Positions 44,271 through 55,242 of a stretch of 64,000 nt of DNA are shown piece after piece; position 1 is the stretch's first letter; every line of letters begins with the position of its first letter. Origin of the DNA: Ryuthela nishihirai (Eukaryota > Arthropoda > Arachnida > Araneae > Heptathelidae); the NCBI GenBank assembly GCA_038380435.1, contig JAWZYU010000007.1, positions 87,496,334-87,560,333 of the forward strand. Reading direction: 5' to 3'. Both the position numbers and the translations under genes were made by a program. The notes under the pieces were generated by a model that had not been told where the DNA came from, searched no databases, and was given only the letters and a program-made list of their open reading frames with translations.

Positions 44271-45344
44271 TGTGATGATACGAAACTCGAATATCCCCCG
44301 TTTGGTGATGCGTGATACAAATACTTGGGAGGAAAATTTCCGGCTCGCTGATACTGTTACAGCTTGGAGCCGAATATTTCGAAAAAGACAACTTTTTCAG
44401 AAAAAAAAATCGCAAACTTTTATTTTTGTTCTTTAAACTTTCTGTTGGGGAAAGTTGAGTTATCTAAGAGTAAAAAAAGAAAGAACTTTCCATTTGCTTC
44501 GGTTGATCGATTAGCGATATTTTTTTATTCCCTGCAGAAATCTACTTCGCATCTTTAACACTTTGTGCGAGTTTCGCCAAGTCAGCCATTTTCGGGGATT
44601 GCAACCGTTGGAATAAATTGCTCTGATCGGACACTTCACGAAACGGATGTGAGACAGATGGAAAGGAAATGAAATGCGCCAATGAAGATGAAGAACTCGT
44701 AAACCTGAACTTTAAGAAACTGTACGATATATTCAGTGATTACAGATTCTTTGCTATTAAATCTTCGTGAAATTCGAGCTAGAAGACTCCATATTCTGTT
44801 GATTAATATGCTATCTGAAAGAGAACGTTTATGCAATGTGTGTTGCATATCTAGTTTCCAGCAAAGCATTTTTCAAGTGAGGCCAGAGCCAAGAACAAGT
44901 AATATAATTAAACAATAATTTCAGCTTGCACTATAAATAAGAAAATATTTAAAGAAAGTGTTGTGAAGAAGAGGAAGACGATTTACATTGCCACATCTAA
45001 GTTATTAGTAACAGAATAGGGGCAATGTGATTGTACTCATGAGGCAATAAGTAATTCCCTTGAATAGAAAAATGTTCAGAATTTTCCATGAATAAAAGTT
45101 ATAAATCAGGGTAAACAGCTTTAGAGGAGTGCAGTTAAAAATAAGAAAGATAGCGTGTTCAACAGAAGACTACGACAAGATTGTGCAGCGACTGGAATAG
45201 CGTTTCATTTAGTGAGATCTACTAACGATAAAATTTATATAATTTATACTATGGGCTGTCACCAAATGTTAAAGTTTTATCTGCTATATTTTTAATATGA
45301 TATAACCGTTACCCCGTTGAGTATAATGTTAAGTATATTGCAAA
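44271..45344. other. Unassigned AT-rich sequence
   Basis: Short frames (for example 44636-44869 minus, 77 codons) have no recognisable features. No elements seen. Confidence 0.4.
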
Positions 45345-45346
45345 TA

Positions 45347-45768
45347 TATACAGGATGTTTCAAAACTCTCTCTACAAATTTCAATGGGAGATAGGGAACA
45401 CCAAGACAAACCTTTTTCGTCTATAAATGTATGTCCGCTGACGTAACCCTTCGGTGCTAGAGGGCGCTGACAGAAATATCGGTGGAGCTGGTACATAAAT
45501 GAATGGAAACAAGTGTGAACAACATGTTTTTTTAAGGAACGTACTGAGTCGTGAAACACTCCATTGTGTCTGATTTACGAATGCCGACGGCAAACACAAG
45601 TCTGTTCTTCGTTTCCACTTCGCCCCTCTAGCCAATTGCAGCGCCACCGAACAGCTCTAGCACCGAAAAGTTACATCAGTGGACATTCATTCATAGACGA
45701 AAAAGGTTTGTCTTGGTGTTCCCTATCTCCCATTGAAATTTGTATAGAAAGTTTTTAAACCCTGTATA
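45347..45768. mobile_element. Fold-back MITE with about 120-bp inverted repeats
   Basis: The left end ACAGGATGTTTCAAAACTC and the right end GTTTTTAAACCCTGTA are inverted. Inside them AATTTCAATGGGAGATAGGG and AACACCAAGACAAACC occur once per arm in reversed orientation, out to the TTCGGTGCTAGAG blocks near 45450 and 45655. It is flanked by TA-rich sequence (ATATATA on both sides), consistent with a TA-target mariner-type mobiliser. The open frames on either strand are mirror images of the arms. Confidence 0.8.
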
Positions 45769-45779
45769 TATCTATCGAT

Positions 45780-46158
45780 TGGGGCTGAATATGGCTCAAT
45801 TTGTAGAACCCCAGACACATATCAGCACTTCCCAGGTTCGAGTCCGAAGCGTGCCTGCAGTATGAATTTTCTCTTCTAACTCTTGTTATGTCCTGGGTGA
45901 TAAAGGGTACATTGATGGGCTTGGAAAGATCGCCGTCCGTCGGATGACACACTAAGCCCTGGTTTTTGAACAAGAGAGCCATATTTTACGCCCACTAAAG
46001 TACACGCTGGATGGCCTTGACGGGAGGCCTCCATCTGTCTACTAAGAGCTGTCCAGTGGGTCCCCTTCTCCACACTTCTCTGAGCACTCGTAACCTGAGC
46101 ATTTAGCCTGTTCTGTGCAAAAAAAAAAGATGCCGTTGAGAGGTAAAACAATGCAACT
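45780..46158 (+). mobile_element. SINE-A, full length, diverged head
   Basis: Head with GGCTCAATTTGTAGAAC and B box GGTTCGAGTCC, body GATGGGCTTGGAAAG, CACGCTGGATGGCCTTGACG, TGGGTCCCCTTCTCC, and tail GAGAGGTAAAACAATGC. It begins 11 bp after the MITE. Confidence 0.88.
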
Positions 46159-46755
46159 AAATATTTTTGGACATTTCTACGTTACGTGAAAGAAAAGCTA
46201 CATTCAAAACTCCCTAATTTTGAAAACAAGCTTTTAATGGGAAGATGTCACTGACAAATAAATTGGAATAAATTTAAGATCTCAATTTTGAACGATATTC
46301 GTCTGATATTTAAAGGATCATTGAAATTATAAATATTTAACAGCAGATGCTATTGTTATACTAATTCTTCAAATTTTCTCCAAAATAATCGAAAACTGAA
46401 AGGATTATTTTTCAAACTTCAAAAATTACCTGCGTTTTCTTTGTTACAACAATTATTATTTGTGTTTTGCTGAGGTGAATTGTTTGATCAGCAACACTTC
46501 TATTAAATATTCCAAAGTCAATAGTTCTTGAAATATTAATCGATTTGCTGAAAATAGAGATCTTTTGGGAGATTTGAACGTGTCTTCAAATTATCACCAG
46601 TTATATTTCCCAATAAAAAGCTTTGAAAATAAAGTTAGAGAGCGCTGAATGTGGTTTTTCATTCAAATTAAATGGAGGTGTCTGGACATTTTGAGTAATA
46701 TAGTGTATACACATCTATACACACACATTTGGCAATTACCAATACAGACCGAGTA
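46159..46755. other. Unassigned AT-rich sequence
   Basis: No gene or element seen. Confidence 0.4.
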
Positions 46756-46895
46756 AGGCATGGATGCTCGTGTTGTTTTCTGCTGAGGTCCTGCCATCCT
46801 CACAGACCTTCTACTGTGGCATATAAACTGACAGACTCCTCTCAGACCTCTGTGGCAAGCAGCTGCTTGAAGGGGTATTTATTTATTTTTATTTA
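46756..46895 (+). mobile_element. SINE-B, 5'-truncated
   Basis: Lacks the tRNA head. Starts at AAGGCATGGATGC and continues with CTGCTGAGGTCCTGCCATCC, CATATAAACTGACAGAC, CAAGCAGCTGCTTGAAGGGG and a TATTTATTTATT tail. Confidence 0.88.
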
Positions 46896-46904
46896 ATATA
46901 GTAA

Positions 46905-47292
46905 CGGGAACGTGAAAATGACTCAGTCGGTAGTGCGCCAGGCTCGTGATTTAAAGTTTTCAAGTTCGAGTTCTACGTGGGCCAGCATTGATATTTATCT
47001 CCTCAAAACTCCTCTCTCCTGCTCACAGTCAGTAGGGGACACTGATGGTCTTTAAAAGTTCGCTGTCTCTTGGATGAGACGTTAAGCCGTGGCTCCGTGT
47101 GCAGGAGAGCCATACCCTGTGCACATTAAAGAACACACTGTATTGATCAGAGGTTACCATCTATCTTCTAACAGCTGTCGAATGGGTTCCCTCCTCTAGC
47201 CTTCTCTGAGCCACGGGAGTCCTTGTGACCTGGCTATTTAGCCCATTGTACGCAAAAATAAATTGCCACTCAGAGGTAAAGCAACCCAACCT
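46905..47292 (+). mobile_element. SINE-A, full length
   Basis: Follows the SINE-B tail directly. Head CAGTCGGTAGTGCGCCAGG, weakened B box AGTTCGAGTTC, body GATGAGACGTTAAGCCGTG, GTGCACATTAAAGAACACAC, tail CAGAGGTAAAGCAACCC. Confidence 0.88.
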
Positions 47293-48477
47293 AATGCAGC
47301 AACGGAGACAATCTCAAAGCAGGCAAAGTGGAGACGTCATCTTCCAAACAGATGTGAAGATCCATGCAGTGTTTCGATATTTCGTCATTTTTATAGGGAT
47401 ATTTCATAAACATTAACAGGAATAAAACTCTGACCAAGAGTGCCTGGGAGACTTCTCCGCTTGGCCATGGTGTCACGGTCATTAAAATAAAATATTTATA
47501 GCAAACCAGACCATGGTAAGCGCCATGGATTATTGCTTGAGTTCCTATTCCATATCTCAAGCGTAAATCTATTATTTGATGTAAATATTAGAGTTCGGTG
47601 TTTGTGATATTTGTTCAGACAACTCATGGATTACGTATTATTAAAGAATAAAAAGCTCTTTTAATACGAAGTATAAATTTCTGATTAAAATAATGCATTT
47701 TATTTTGACGCCCATTATGAAGTTTTGCAAAAAGTATTGATTAATTTACGTTTAGAAATCATCTCACTGACAAATGTGTCAAACGAAATTTTGCCCACCT
47801 CCAACTCTCGAAACACTTTTTAATCATAAACATTTTGTTGTCTATTATGATTATTGTCTATTGTATTATATTATTGTCCAAGATTGTCTATTACAAACAT
47901 ATATTAATTTAAATATATATATATGTGAAAAAGACGCCGGAACTTTGGGCCACCCCCTATGCCATGGCGCCCCCAGGCAATATCCAGCCCTGTCCATGAT
48001 TATCTATTCTCTAGGCTTAACATATCCACTATTAAAGATTTATTGCATTTTCATGTTATTTGCATCGTGCAGATAATGCAAACTAGTTAATTTCGTCACA
48101 CCTACGATGTCATTACCTAAACACTTCGGGCTGCAATTTATCTTCATCTTCATGACACTCGATGAATGTGAAAGGAACGTATATACTAACTGTGAGCACA
48201 CAGCTAAACTATATGAAATGTAGTTCTGTACCTGGAAGATAGCCGCCTAACTCAAACGAAAGGGTTTGTTTAATATCAATATGCTAATGAACTTGCAGAC
48301 TCATTGCATACTAAGTGACATGTTTACTATTCCCTTGCTGCGCTAACGATATCCAAACTGTTACCATGGTGATGGTTGTTAAAAGGTTAGATATTTTAAC
48401 TTTATACAGCTGTTGTCACATTCTTGGTTCTCTCAAAATAAGTAAATATTCTGCGAATTAAACAAAAAGATTTTAAA
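47293..48477. other. Unassigned sequence
   Basis: A GC-richer patch at 47935-47990 (CCACCCCCTATGCCATGGCG, then CCCCCAGGCAATATCC) resembles the end of a DNA transposon, but I found no partner end. No gene seen. Confidence 0.35.
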
Positions 48478-48479
48478 CT

Positions 48480-48690
48480 GAGTGGTAAGCCGAGTGGTTA
48501 GCGCGCTTCGCTACTGATCTAAGGGACCTGGGTTCGAGCCCCGGGTAAGGCATGGCTGTTTGTGTCGTTTTTCTGCTGAGGTCCTGCCATCCTCTCAGAC
48601 CTTCTACTATAGCATATAAACTGACAGGCTCCTGTCAGACCTCTGTGGCAAGCAGCTGCTTGAAGGGGTATTTATTTATATTATTTATTA
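48480..48690 (+). mobile_element. SINE-B, near full length
   Basis: Head GCCGAGTGGTTAGCGCGC, B box GGGTTCGAGCCCCGGG, body CTGCTGAGGTCCTGCCATCC, tail CAGCTGCTTGAAGGGGTA with TTTATTTATATT. It lies at the outer left edge of the fold-back element. Confidence 0.92.
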
Positions 48691-48706
48691 ATGAAGTGAA
48701 ATCATT

Positions 48707-50012
48707 CCATCTCAAATCGGGCAGAGAGACATCAGGTAACCTTCGCGGATTCTATTGTAAAATATATATGTGAAAAAAATCGTAATAAGAACATCGGAAT
48801 GACATCTGTTTTGATAAAAAAATGTTTTTCAAAAGTTATGGCCACTTAGAAATAAAAAAAATAAAAAATAAATACCCCCTCAAGCAGCTGCTTGCCACAG
48901 AGGTCTGACAGGAGCCTGTCAGTTTATATGTCATAGTAGAAGGTCTGTGAGGATGGCAGGACCTCAGCAGAAAAACAACACACATATCCATGCCTTATCC
49001 GGGTCTCGAATCCAGGTCCCTTAGATCAGTAGCCAAGCGCGCTAACCACTCGGCCACGGGACGACCGCTCGAAAATAATGGGTCTAAAACGGCAAGAGTT
49101 GTATTGCTATATTTTAAAAAACCATCTATTCAAACTTTTTAATTTATTTTTCATTTCAAAAACATGTCTGAAACATACATCTGAAAGTTATTTGGTTCTT
49201 TCATCGCTAATAGAAAATTTATGAAAAATCAGTAAAATTGGTAAAAAGACGAATTTTTCTCTATTTTATGTTTACATTCCATTACGTTACAGTTCAAATT
49301 CTCACAATAGATTAAAAATATTTTACTATTTGGTAGTAAAGCATTCATTTCTCCAGACAAAAAATTTGTGTTTTAATACACTAAAAATTAGTTCCCGCAA
49401 AAAATTCGTAAATATTAAAAACTTGAAAAAAATGGCATATTTTAAAAACCTTTAAAAACTGTATCCAAAAAATCTGAAACTTTCGCGAATTAAAGACAAA
49501 GACTTGACCTAAATAATTGTGCAAAGAATCTCTGATATATTTTATTTTAACTTTTTTTCGTCTCTTTCAATAATGCTATAGCTTCCTTTTCATTACTGTA
49601 GAATTATGAAAGAACTGTTCCTAATATTCCTAATACTTAAAAAACTACTTATTGAATCTTTTTCGTTTATTTTTATACATGTCTGACACATACATCAAAT
49701 TTAAAACGTATGTGACACATACATCTGAAAGTTAATTGCTTTTTTTATCGTTAATAAAAAATTATTCAAAAATCGTCAAAATATGGTTAAAATTGAATTT
49801 TTGTCGATTTGTTGTTTACCTTACAGTTCAAAATCTGGTAACACCTTATAGATCATTACGCTCTTTGGGAGTTAGCAGAGTCATTTCTCCATAAAAAAAG
49901 TTGCAGTATAATTTATTAAATATTAGTTCGAGAAAAAAAATTGAAAAATTAAAAATGTGGAAAAACTCGAAAAGTGGTATATTTAAAAATTATTTAAAAA
50001 ACGTATTCAAAC
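48707..50012. repeat. Left inverted arm of fold-back element
   Basis: Contains subunit 1 (about 49070-49640) and subunit 2 (about 49640-50012), both with GTTTAC..TTACAGTTCAAA and ACATACATCTGAAAGTTA. A SINE-B interrupts it at 48868-49066. Confidence 0.8.
48868..49066 (-). mobile_element. SINE-B inserted in left arm
   Basis: Complete minus-strand copy from TAAATACCCCCTCAAGCAGC to the reversed A box CACTCGGCCACGGGAC. Arm sequence on both sides (CACTTAGAAATA and CTCGAAAATAATGGG) is continuous in the opposite arm (CTTGAAAATAAATGGC in reverse complement), which proves insertion after the arms formed. Confidence 0.92.
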
Positions 50013-50329
50013 AAATCCGAAACTTTCGCAATTTATAGACAATAATGTGAGTTAAATGACTGTGGAAAGAAATTTTGATGTATTGTATGTAGTTTAAGAA
50101 TCCTTTCAGTTGTAGATGGTAGAGTTGCTGTTTTATGAATGTTCCATAATATCTCAACGCGTTATCATCGCTTCATGCAGTTGAAAACTACAATAAGCGC
50201 ATGATGTGAAAAGTTTCACTTTAATTTGAAAGTATCATTAGTCATGCATATTTTTGCTGCGCCTGTTGTGGTTAGAATATGATGGACGTGTTTTTGAATT
50301 TTGATCGGGCAGATTTGCGTTAATAGATG
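50013..50329. other. Left part of the fold-back spacer
   Basis: Single-copy sequence in this window, with no coding frame recognised. No matching partner is seen on the right side. Confidence 0.4.
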
Positions 50330-50662
50330 TTTATAGTGTTGGACATATACGGGGAGTACTCCAAAAAATTATCAGATTATGTAGATAAAATGGAACTGGA
50401 TGAGATCATCTCCTAATGTGTGCTATCACTTTCGAATTCATAGTTTACTTGGGCGTGTATACACTGGTTTCAAAGATCTTTCCATCGCCTGAAACAAGTC
50501 ACTTAAATCTGCTTTTCAGATAATGTTTTATCATTGTGTTGAATTATCTTTAATTGAATGAAATATTTCAAACAATAGGTAATGAGCTCATCCAGTTCCA
50601 TTTTATCTCCATAGCTTAATAAATGTTGCAACGCCCCTCGTATATGTACAACACTATAAATA
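50330..50662. mobile_element. MITE with about 80-bp inverted repeats
   Basis: TTATAGTGTTGGACATATACG and, further in, GATAAAATGGAACTGGATGAG on the left pair with their complements on the right (CTCATCCAGTTCCATTTTATC, ATATGTACAACACTATAA). The right end stops 2 bp from the truncated mariner-like transposase. No coding capacity. Confidence 0.75.
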
Positions 50663-50663
50663 A

Positions 50664-51373
50664 TTATTACCGCTGATTGAATACGCCATCCCGAGTGAAA
50701 CTGGCCTCATCAGTAAACAAAACATAAGCTGGGAAATTCACATCTTGGGCACTTTCTTGGAGATACCACTGTGCAAAACGCACACGTGCAGGATGATCTG
50801 CGGGGAAATGTAACTGAACCCTTTGGAGATGAAAGGGGTGTAAGGACTCGCCGTGGAATACACGCTGTACCCTGCAACGAGACACTCCTAAGGCAGAAGC
50901 AACAGAACGTGTGCTGGTACTAGGATTAGTCTCCACGGCATCCAACACACTTTCTTCTAGGCGGGAGTACGCATCGATCGTGGCCTGCCCTCACTTCTGC
51001 TACCTATTAATGACCCATAATCGCACAAATTTTGATGTGCACGCGCAAACAAACGGTGCCCCGGTACATGTCTGTGTGGGAAGCGTTCTTGATACATTCG
51101 TTGGGCTGCTCGTCCGTTGCCCTCAGCTATTTCATACACTAAGTGCATGTCTGCTAGCTCCCTGTTCGAATACCTTTGCATGCTCTTCGTCAGCCGACTA
51201 CCGCTCGAATGAGGAAATCCGAAATTTCCCCTCTAGCGCACTGATGAACAGCGCCGCCTATTGACTTACGGTGACGTTTACGGTTATGGGTTCCTATGCA
51301 ATTCTCATTCCTTCAGATGTTATCTACCTCCCCTAAAAGTTTGTACCTATATTTTTGAGACACCCTGTATTTT
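50664..51373 (-). pseudogene. Mariner-like element with DUF4817-type N-terminus, truncated
   Basis: The terminal sequence TTTTGAGACACCCTGTA at 51355-51371 is the 5' inverted repeat of the minus-strand element. The transposase starts near 51181 with RELADMHLVYEIAEGNGRAA followed by RMYQERFPHR (the DUF4817-type helix-turn-helix). It continues with RPRSMRTP, a frameshift near 50955, ETNPSTSTRSVASALGVSR (second helix-turn-helix) and FPAYVLFTDEASFTRDGVFN (first catalytic Asp). It is cut off at 50664, so the rest of the catalytic core and the other inverted repeat are missing. Confidence 0.85.
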
Positions 51374-51461
51374 TTAAATGTTTTTTTAAATATGTCACTT
51401 TTTCAATTTTTTTCATATTTTTAATGTTTGCGAATTTTTGTGGGGGAATTATTATATAATA

Positions 51462-52087
51462 CAATGGTTCTCAACCTTTTATGCTTCACGTACCCCCTGG
51501 AAATGTGTATGTAACTGGCGTACCCCTTGTATAGATAGATAAAACTATAGTTATTGTATAACAATAGGAAGAAAATAAAACATATATATGTATATAAACA
51601 TTAAATTTTGTATTCATAAATTACATATACCGATAAACACCAAAAATGACAAACAATTTAACAAATCTTATAAAATTATAAACATTTTACTAGGTTATCA
51701 GTGAAATGGTTGCGCTTATTTACGTTTGCACAGTTCATCAATGGTTGGGGTTATCTGGCTAAGGTAGAGCCGCAAGTCATCTTCAACATCCAGCCTGTTC
51801 CTATATCTAATTTTTAAAGCAGTTAAAGATGAAAAACCAGTTTCACATAAATAAGTTGTTGTGAAAGGTAATGAATATTTGACCTCAATTCTTGACAATG
51901 TCGGATAGTCCTTCTCCACTCCAATCCAAAAACTAATCAATGGCTTTTTGGAATGAATGCTTTTTAAACTAGTGTCACAAGATATCTCAATTAACTCTTC
52001 TTTATTGGACAATGGAAGATCTAGAGACTTTTGAGCTCTCACGGAGTACCCAAAAAAATTTCTGCGACCCCACGTTGAGGACCCCTA
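51462..52087 (-). mobile_element. hAT element, deletion derivative, with near-perfect 8-bp duplication
   Basis: Ends CAATGGTTCTCAACC (left) and GTTGAGGACCCCTA (right) form imperfect inverted repeats of the CAGTGGTTCTCAACC hAT type. Flanks ATATAATA (51454-51461) and ACATAATA (52088-52095) match at 7 of 8 bases. The subterminal GCGTACCCC and TGCGACCCCACG motifs are usual for this group. It retains only the C-terminal transposase piece. Confidence 0.85.
51716..52042 (-). pseudogene. hAT transposase C-terminus (dimerisation domain)
   Basis: A 108-codon frame with LISFWIGVEKDYPTLSRIEV, LPFTTTYLCETGFSSLTALK and YRNRLDVEDDLRLYLSQITP. This is the conserved C-terminal block of hAT transposases in the ZBED5/SCAND3-like group, which mediates dimerisation. 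The zinc finger and most of the catalytic domain are deleted, so it is inactive as a transposase. The remaining frame is intact, which fits a fairly recent internal deletion. Confidence 0.88.
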
Positions 52088-52680
52088 ACATAATATATTA
52101 AATCGCAACATTTTGTGTGGAGAGATGACTGCGTTAAGAGTATAATCATTTTTAAGATGTTGCCAGATTTTGAACTGTAAATGTAAACAAGAAATCGAGA
52201 AATATTCAATTTTTAACCTTATTTTGAGGATTTTTCGAAAATTTTCTGTTAACCATAAAAGAACCAAATATCTTTCAGATGTATCTATCAGATATGGCTT
52301 TTAAATAAATGAAAATAAATGGAAAATGTTTCAAGAAATAGTCTTTTCAATATTAGTAATATAATAATATTCACAATTCTGCTGTAATGGAAAGTAAACT
52401 GTCAAAATATTCAGAGCTGAAAAAAAAGTTACACTAAAACACATCAAAGTTTTTTTTTCCATATTTATTTAAGTGAAGTCTTTGTCTTTACCTTAGGAAA
52501 GTTTCAGATTTTTTGGATGAGTTTTTGTTGTAGTTTTTTATATTTTTAAAAATATTCCATTTGATGAAGTTTTTTTTTTCAAATTTTAATTGTTTACGAA
52601 TTTTTTTGGAGTACTAATATTTAATATATGAAACTTAGCTTCTTGTGTGGAGAGAAGACTGAGTTAGCTACCAGAATATA

Positions 52681-53856
52681 CAATAAGGTGCCGGTTTATT
52701 AGGTACACCACCCCATGTCACATAAATGGTTCATTCGAACATGTAACATGTCACGTGTTCGAGGTGTGCGGTATAAATCAAGCAGACCAGCTCTTCAAGC
52801 ATCAGTTAGAGGTGGATTTAGAATCAGAAAGATCAAAATGGTCGACTTGAGCGGCTTTGAATGTGATATGATAGTTGCTGCTAAGAATTCTCCTGGGCTT
52901 TTAACACACAACCGTTTCAAAGGTTTACCGATAATGATGCGAAAAGCAAAATACTACCACTGATCGGCGACCCCGTGAGCAAAAGTAGCTTGTGGATCAA
53001 AGGGGTCAAAGGGGACTGTGAAAAACGTGGAAGCGGAACAGATGGGCCAAAACCAGGAAAACCGCAGCAGAATTGGTGTGCAGAAGTTCATCTCCGAATG
53101 CACCACGTATCAGATCTTGTCGTGAATGGACCATAACAGCCATCGTGTCAAGTCCCGATGCTGTCAGGGAATAACACGAAAATGCGTCTCCAGTGGGCAC
53201 AGGAGCATCGACACTAGACCGTTGAGAACTAGAAAAGGAGACTAGTCGGACGAGTCAAGGTTCCATTTGCATCATGCTGATGGAAGGATCAGAAATTGGC
53301 TCAAGTAACCTGAGGCCATGGAGTCCTTTTCACTTAGTGTCAACAGTACAAGCCGGTGTTGGCGTGTGATAATGTAAAGAATGCTTTCCCAGCACACTTT
53401 AGGCCCCCTAATACCCATTGAAGGACATCTGAATGCCACAGCATATTTGAATATCATTGCTGAACAAGTTCATCCCCTCCTGGCTATAGTTTATCCTCAC
53501 TCTGATGGGCATGTTCATCATGATAAGTATATACATGCTCACAAGGCATGTATATTCGTCGAATGGTTCCAGGAACATGCCAACGAGTTTTCCTTGCTTC
53601 ATTGACCTGCACAGTCCCCAGATCTAATCCCTATAGAAGATATTTGGGATCAGATAGTAAAGGCTGTTCACAGAAAATCTGCCGTCGTCCAATTTGCAGC
53701 AAATGCATGACACAATCATTTCCCCGTGGTACAACATTCTTGTACAACGCATCCAGCTCATGTAAGTTCCGTGCCCGAAGAATTCAGGCTGTTCTGAAGG
53801 ACAAAGCAGGCACAACACACAACTAGGTAGGTGTACCTAATAATTGGCATCTCAGT
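52681..53856 (+). mobile_element. Tc1-B element inserted in right arm
   Basis: The left end CAATAAGGTGCCGGTTTATT follows TA at 52679-52680. The right end is GGTGTACCTAATAATTGGC to CTCAGTG. At 1176 bp it is close to full length and, unlike the copy at 40.4 kb, unscrambled. Its flanks are continuous in the opposite arm of the fold-back element. Confidence 0.88.
52830..53825 (+). pseudogene. Tc1-B transposase, multiply frameshifted
   Basis: Near 52836 a MVDLSGFECDMIVAAKN start resembles the family N-terminus. Farther along are traces of the first Asp region (near 53245-53275), AYLNIIAEQVHPLLAIVYP, HVHHDKYIHAHKACIFVEWF (second Asp region) and a C-terminus RAVLKDKAGTTHN-like. Frames change several times and stops are present. 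Confidence 0.75.
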
Positions 53857-54265
53857 GAATAATTATTTTTTGGACATCGTCAGAATTAATGGAACTGTAA
53901 CGTGAACAAAAAATCGATAAATATTCCTTTTTTAACCTTATTTCGGCGATTTTTCGCAAAATTCTCTTAGCAATTACAGAACCAAATATGTTTCAGATCT
54001 ATGTACAGATAAGGTTTTAAAACGAAAAATAAATGAAAAAAGTTTGAATACACGGTGTCTGAAATATTACGAATACAATATATGCCGTTTTAGGCCATTT
54101 ATTTTCAAGCCTCTATTTTTAGGTGGATTATAGCTTTCGAAAAATATTTTTCTTCAAAAGCAGCTGCCGTTCCGATGTTCCTAGTAAGAGTAGTTTCGCA
54201 TATTTTTTTTCCCAATAGAACAGCGAGGGTCACCTGACACTCTTTACAGATTTAAGATGGAATGG

Positions 54266-55063
54266 CTCTTGTTCAAGATTTAAAATAAAGAAAATATTTG
54301 TCTTCCCAATGTAGCATTTGATAAAACTTTGATTTTTGGAAAAATCTAGGTTGACGACTTGGATATTTATTTTAGCATTAATTATTGATTATAATTGTTT
54401 CTTTTCGCTACTTGGTATTCAACAAAAATAATGTCGTCACCATATTTCATAATGTTGGACTCTGGATGCTTCAATGCTAGGTTTGTCTGCAATCCGCACA
54501 ACAACTATCATGTCCAACCAGATATTTGCTATTATATCTGGTGTTCATGAGTTCCTTCTATGTATATCTATTTTTCCTTTGCTTCAGGGTGCATCGATTA
54601 CACATTCCAATACTCAGATGTAGAAGTTATTCACTTTACATTTCAATGACTCTTATATTGATGATAATATTGTTGTAAAAGATAAACCTATGATCGGATT
54701 ACTGTTGATGTATTGCGCTTTACGTTTTCTATATAATAATGGTGGAAATCTGTTTTATAGGCAATATGTAGGTTATTTGAATTTTGACTTAATTCATATT
54801 CTTATTTATCATTCAAATTTTAAATCATAGAAATGATATACATATACGCGATATTGGCAAGTGATATCAATATTGATATCATGAATATCGATACTGCAAT
54901 TTCTGATTACTTAAATTTGATGACTGCAAATGGTTTCATTTCTTGTCATGAGAATTTTATTAGGTTATCATTCAAGAATTTACTTCCATATTTGCTAGAA
55001 AATTGATTTGAACATTTAAATTTTTCAAAGCTAGGGCTCGCTGGTCATTATGTTGTTTAACTA
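54266..55063. other. AT-rich unassigned sequence
   Basis: No gene or element recognised. Confidence 0.45.
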
Positions 55064-55242
55064 TTAATAAATAAATAAATAAATAAATACCCCCTCAAGC
55101 AGTTGCTTGCCACAGAGGTCTGACAGGCGGCTGTCAGTTTATATGCCATAGTAGAAGGTCTGAGAGGATGGCAGGGCCTCAGCAGAAAAACGACACATAC
55201 ATCCATGCCTTACCCGGGGCTCGAACCCAGATCTCTCAGATC
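55064..55242 (-). mobile_element. SINE-B, minus strand, head-truncated
   Basis: The reversed tail (TAAA)n, here AATAAATAAATAAATAAATA, precedes CCCCCTCAAGCAGTTGC. The body runs to the reversed B box GGGCTCGAACCC and stops inside the tRNA-like head near CTCAGATCA. Confidence 0.9.

Larger units (their letters stand above)
48707..54265. mobile_element. Large fold-back element with nested insertions
   Basis: The outer ends are inverted: CATTCCATCTCAAATCGGG and ACATCAGGTAACCTTCGC near 48707-48745 pair with GTCACCTGACACTC and TTTAAGATGGAATG near 54232-54263. Inward, pairing continues through GAACATCGGAATGACA, TCTAAAACGGC, ACATCTGAAAGTTATTTGG and AAAAAATCTGAAACTTTCGC. Each arm holds two tandem subunits of roughly 550-600 bp. 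Subtracting insertions, both arms are about 1.1 kb. Long inverted repeats built of tandem subunits recall FB and Galileo elements. No transposase of its own is recognised, so class membership is inference. Confidence 0.75.
51374..54265. repeat. Right inverted arm of fold-back element, interrupted twice
   Basis: The arm pieces are 51374-51461, 52088-52678 and 53857-54265, reading as the reverse complement of the left arm in the correct order. Interrupting elements are a hAT (51462-52087) and a Tc1-B (52681-53856). The summed arm length (about 1.1 kb) equals the left arm without its SINE. Confidence 0.8.

Noticed and set aside
47935..47995. DNA-transposon end (GC-rich patch), possibly paired with 15163-15235
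   Set aside because: Similarity between the two patches is weak and no inverted partner was found nearby.
48707..54265. Maverick/Polinton based on the long inverted repeats
   Set aside because: It is far too short, with no polymerase, integrase or capsid-like genes. The arms contain tandem subunits instead.
54860..54900. GATATCAATATTGATATC short palindromes as an origin or binding site
   Set aside because: AT-rich palindromes of this size are expected by chance in this background, and nothing around them supports a function.
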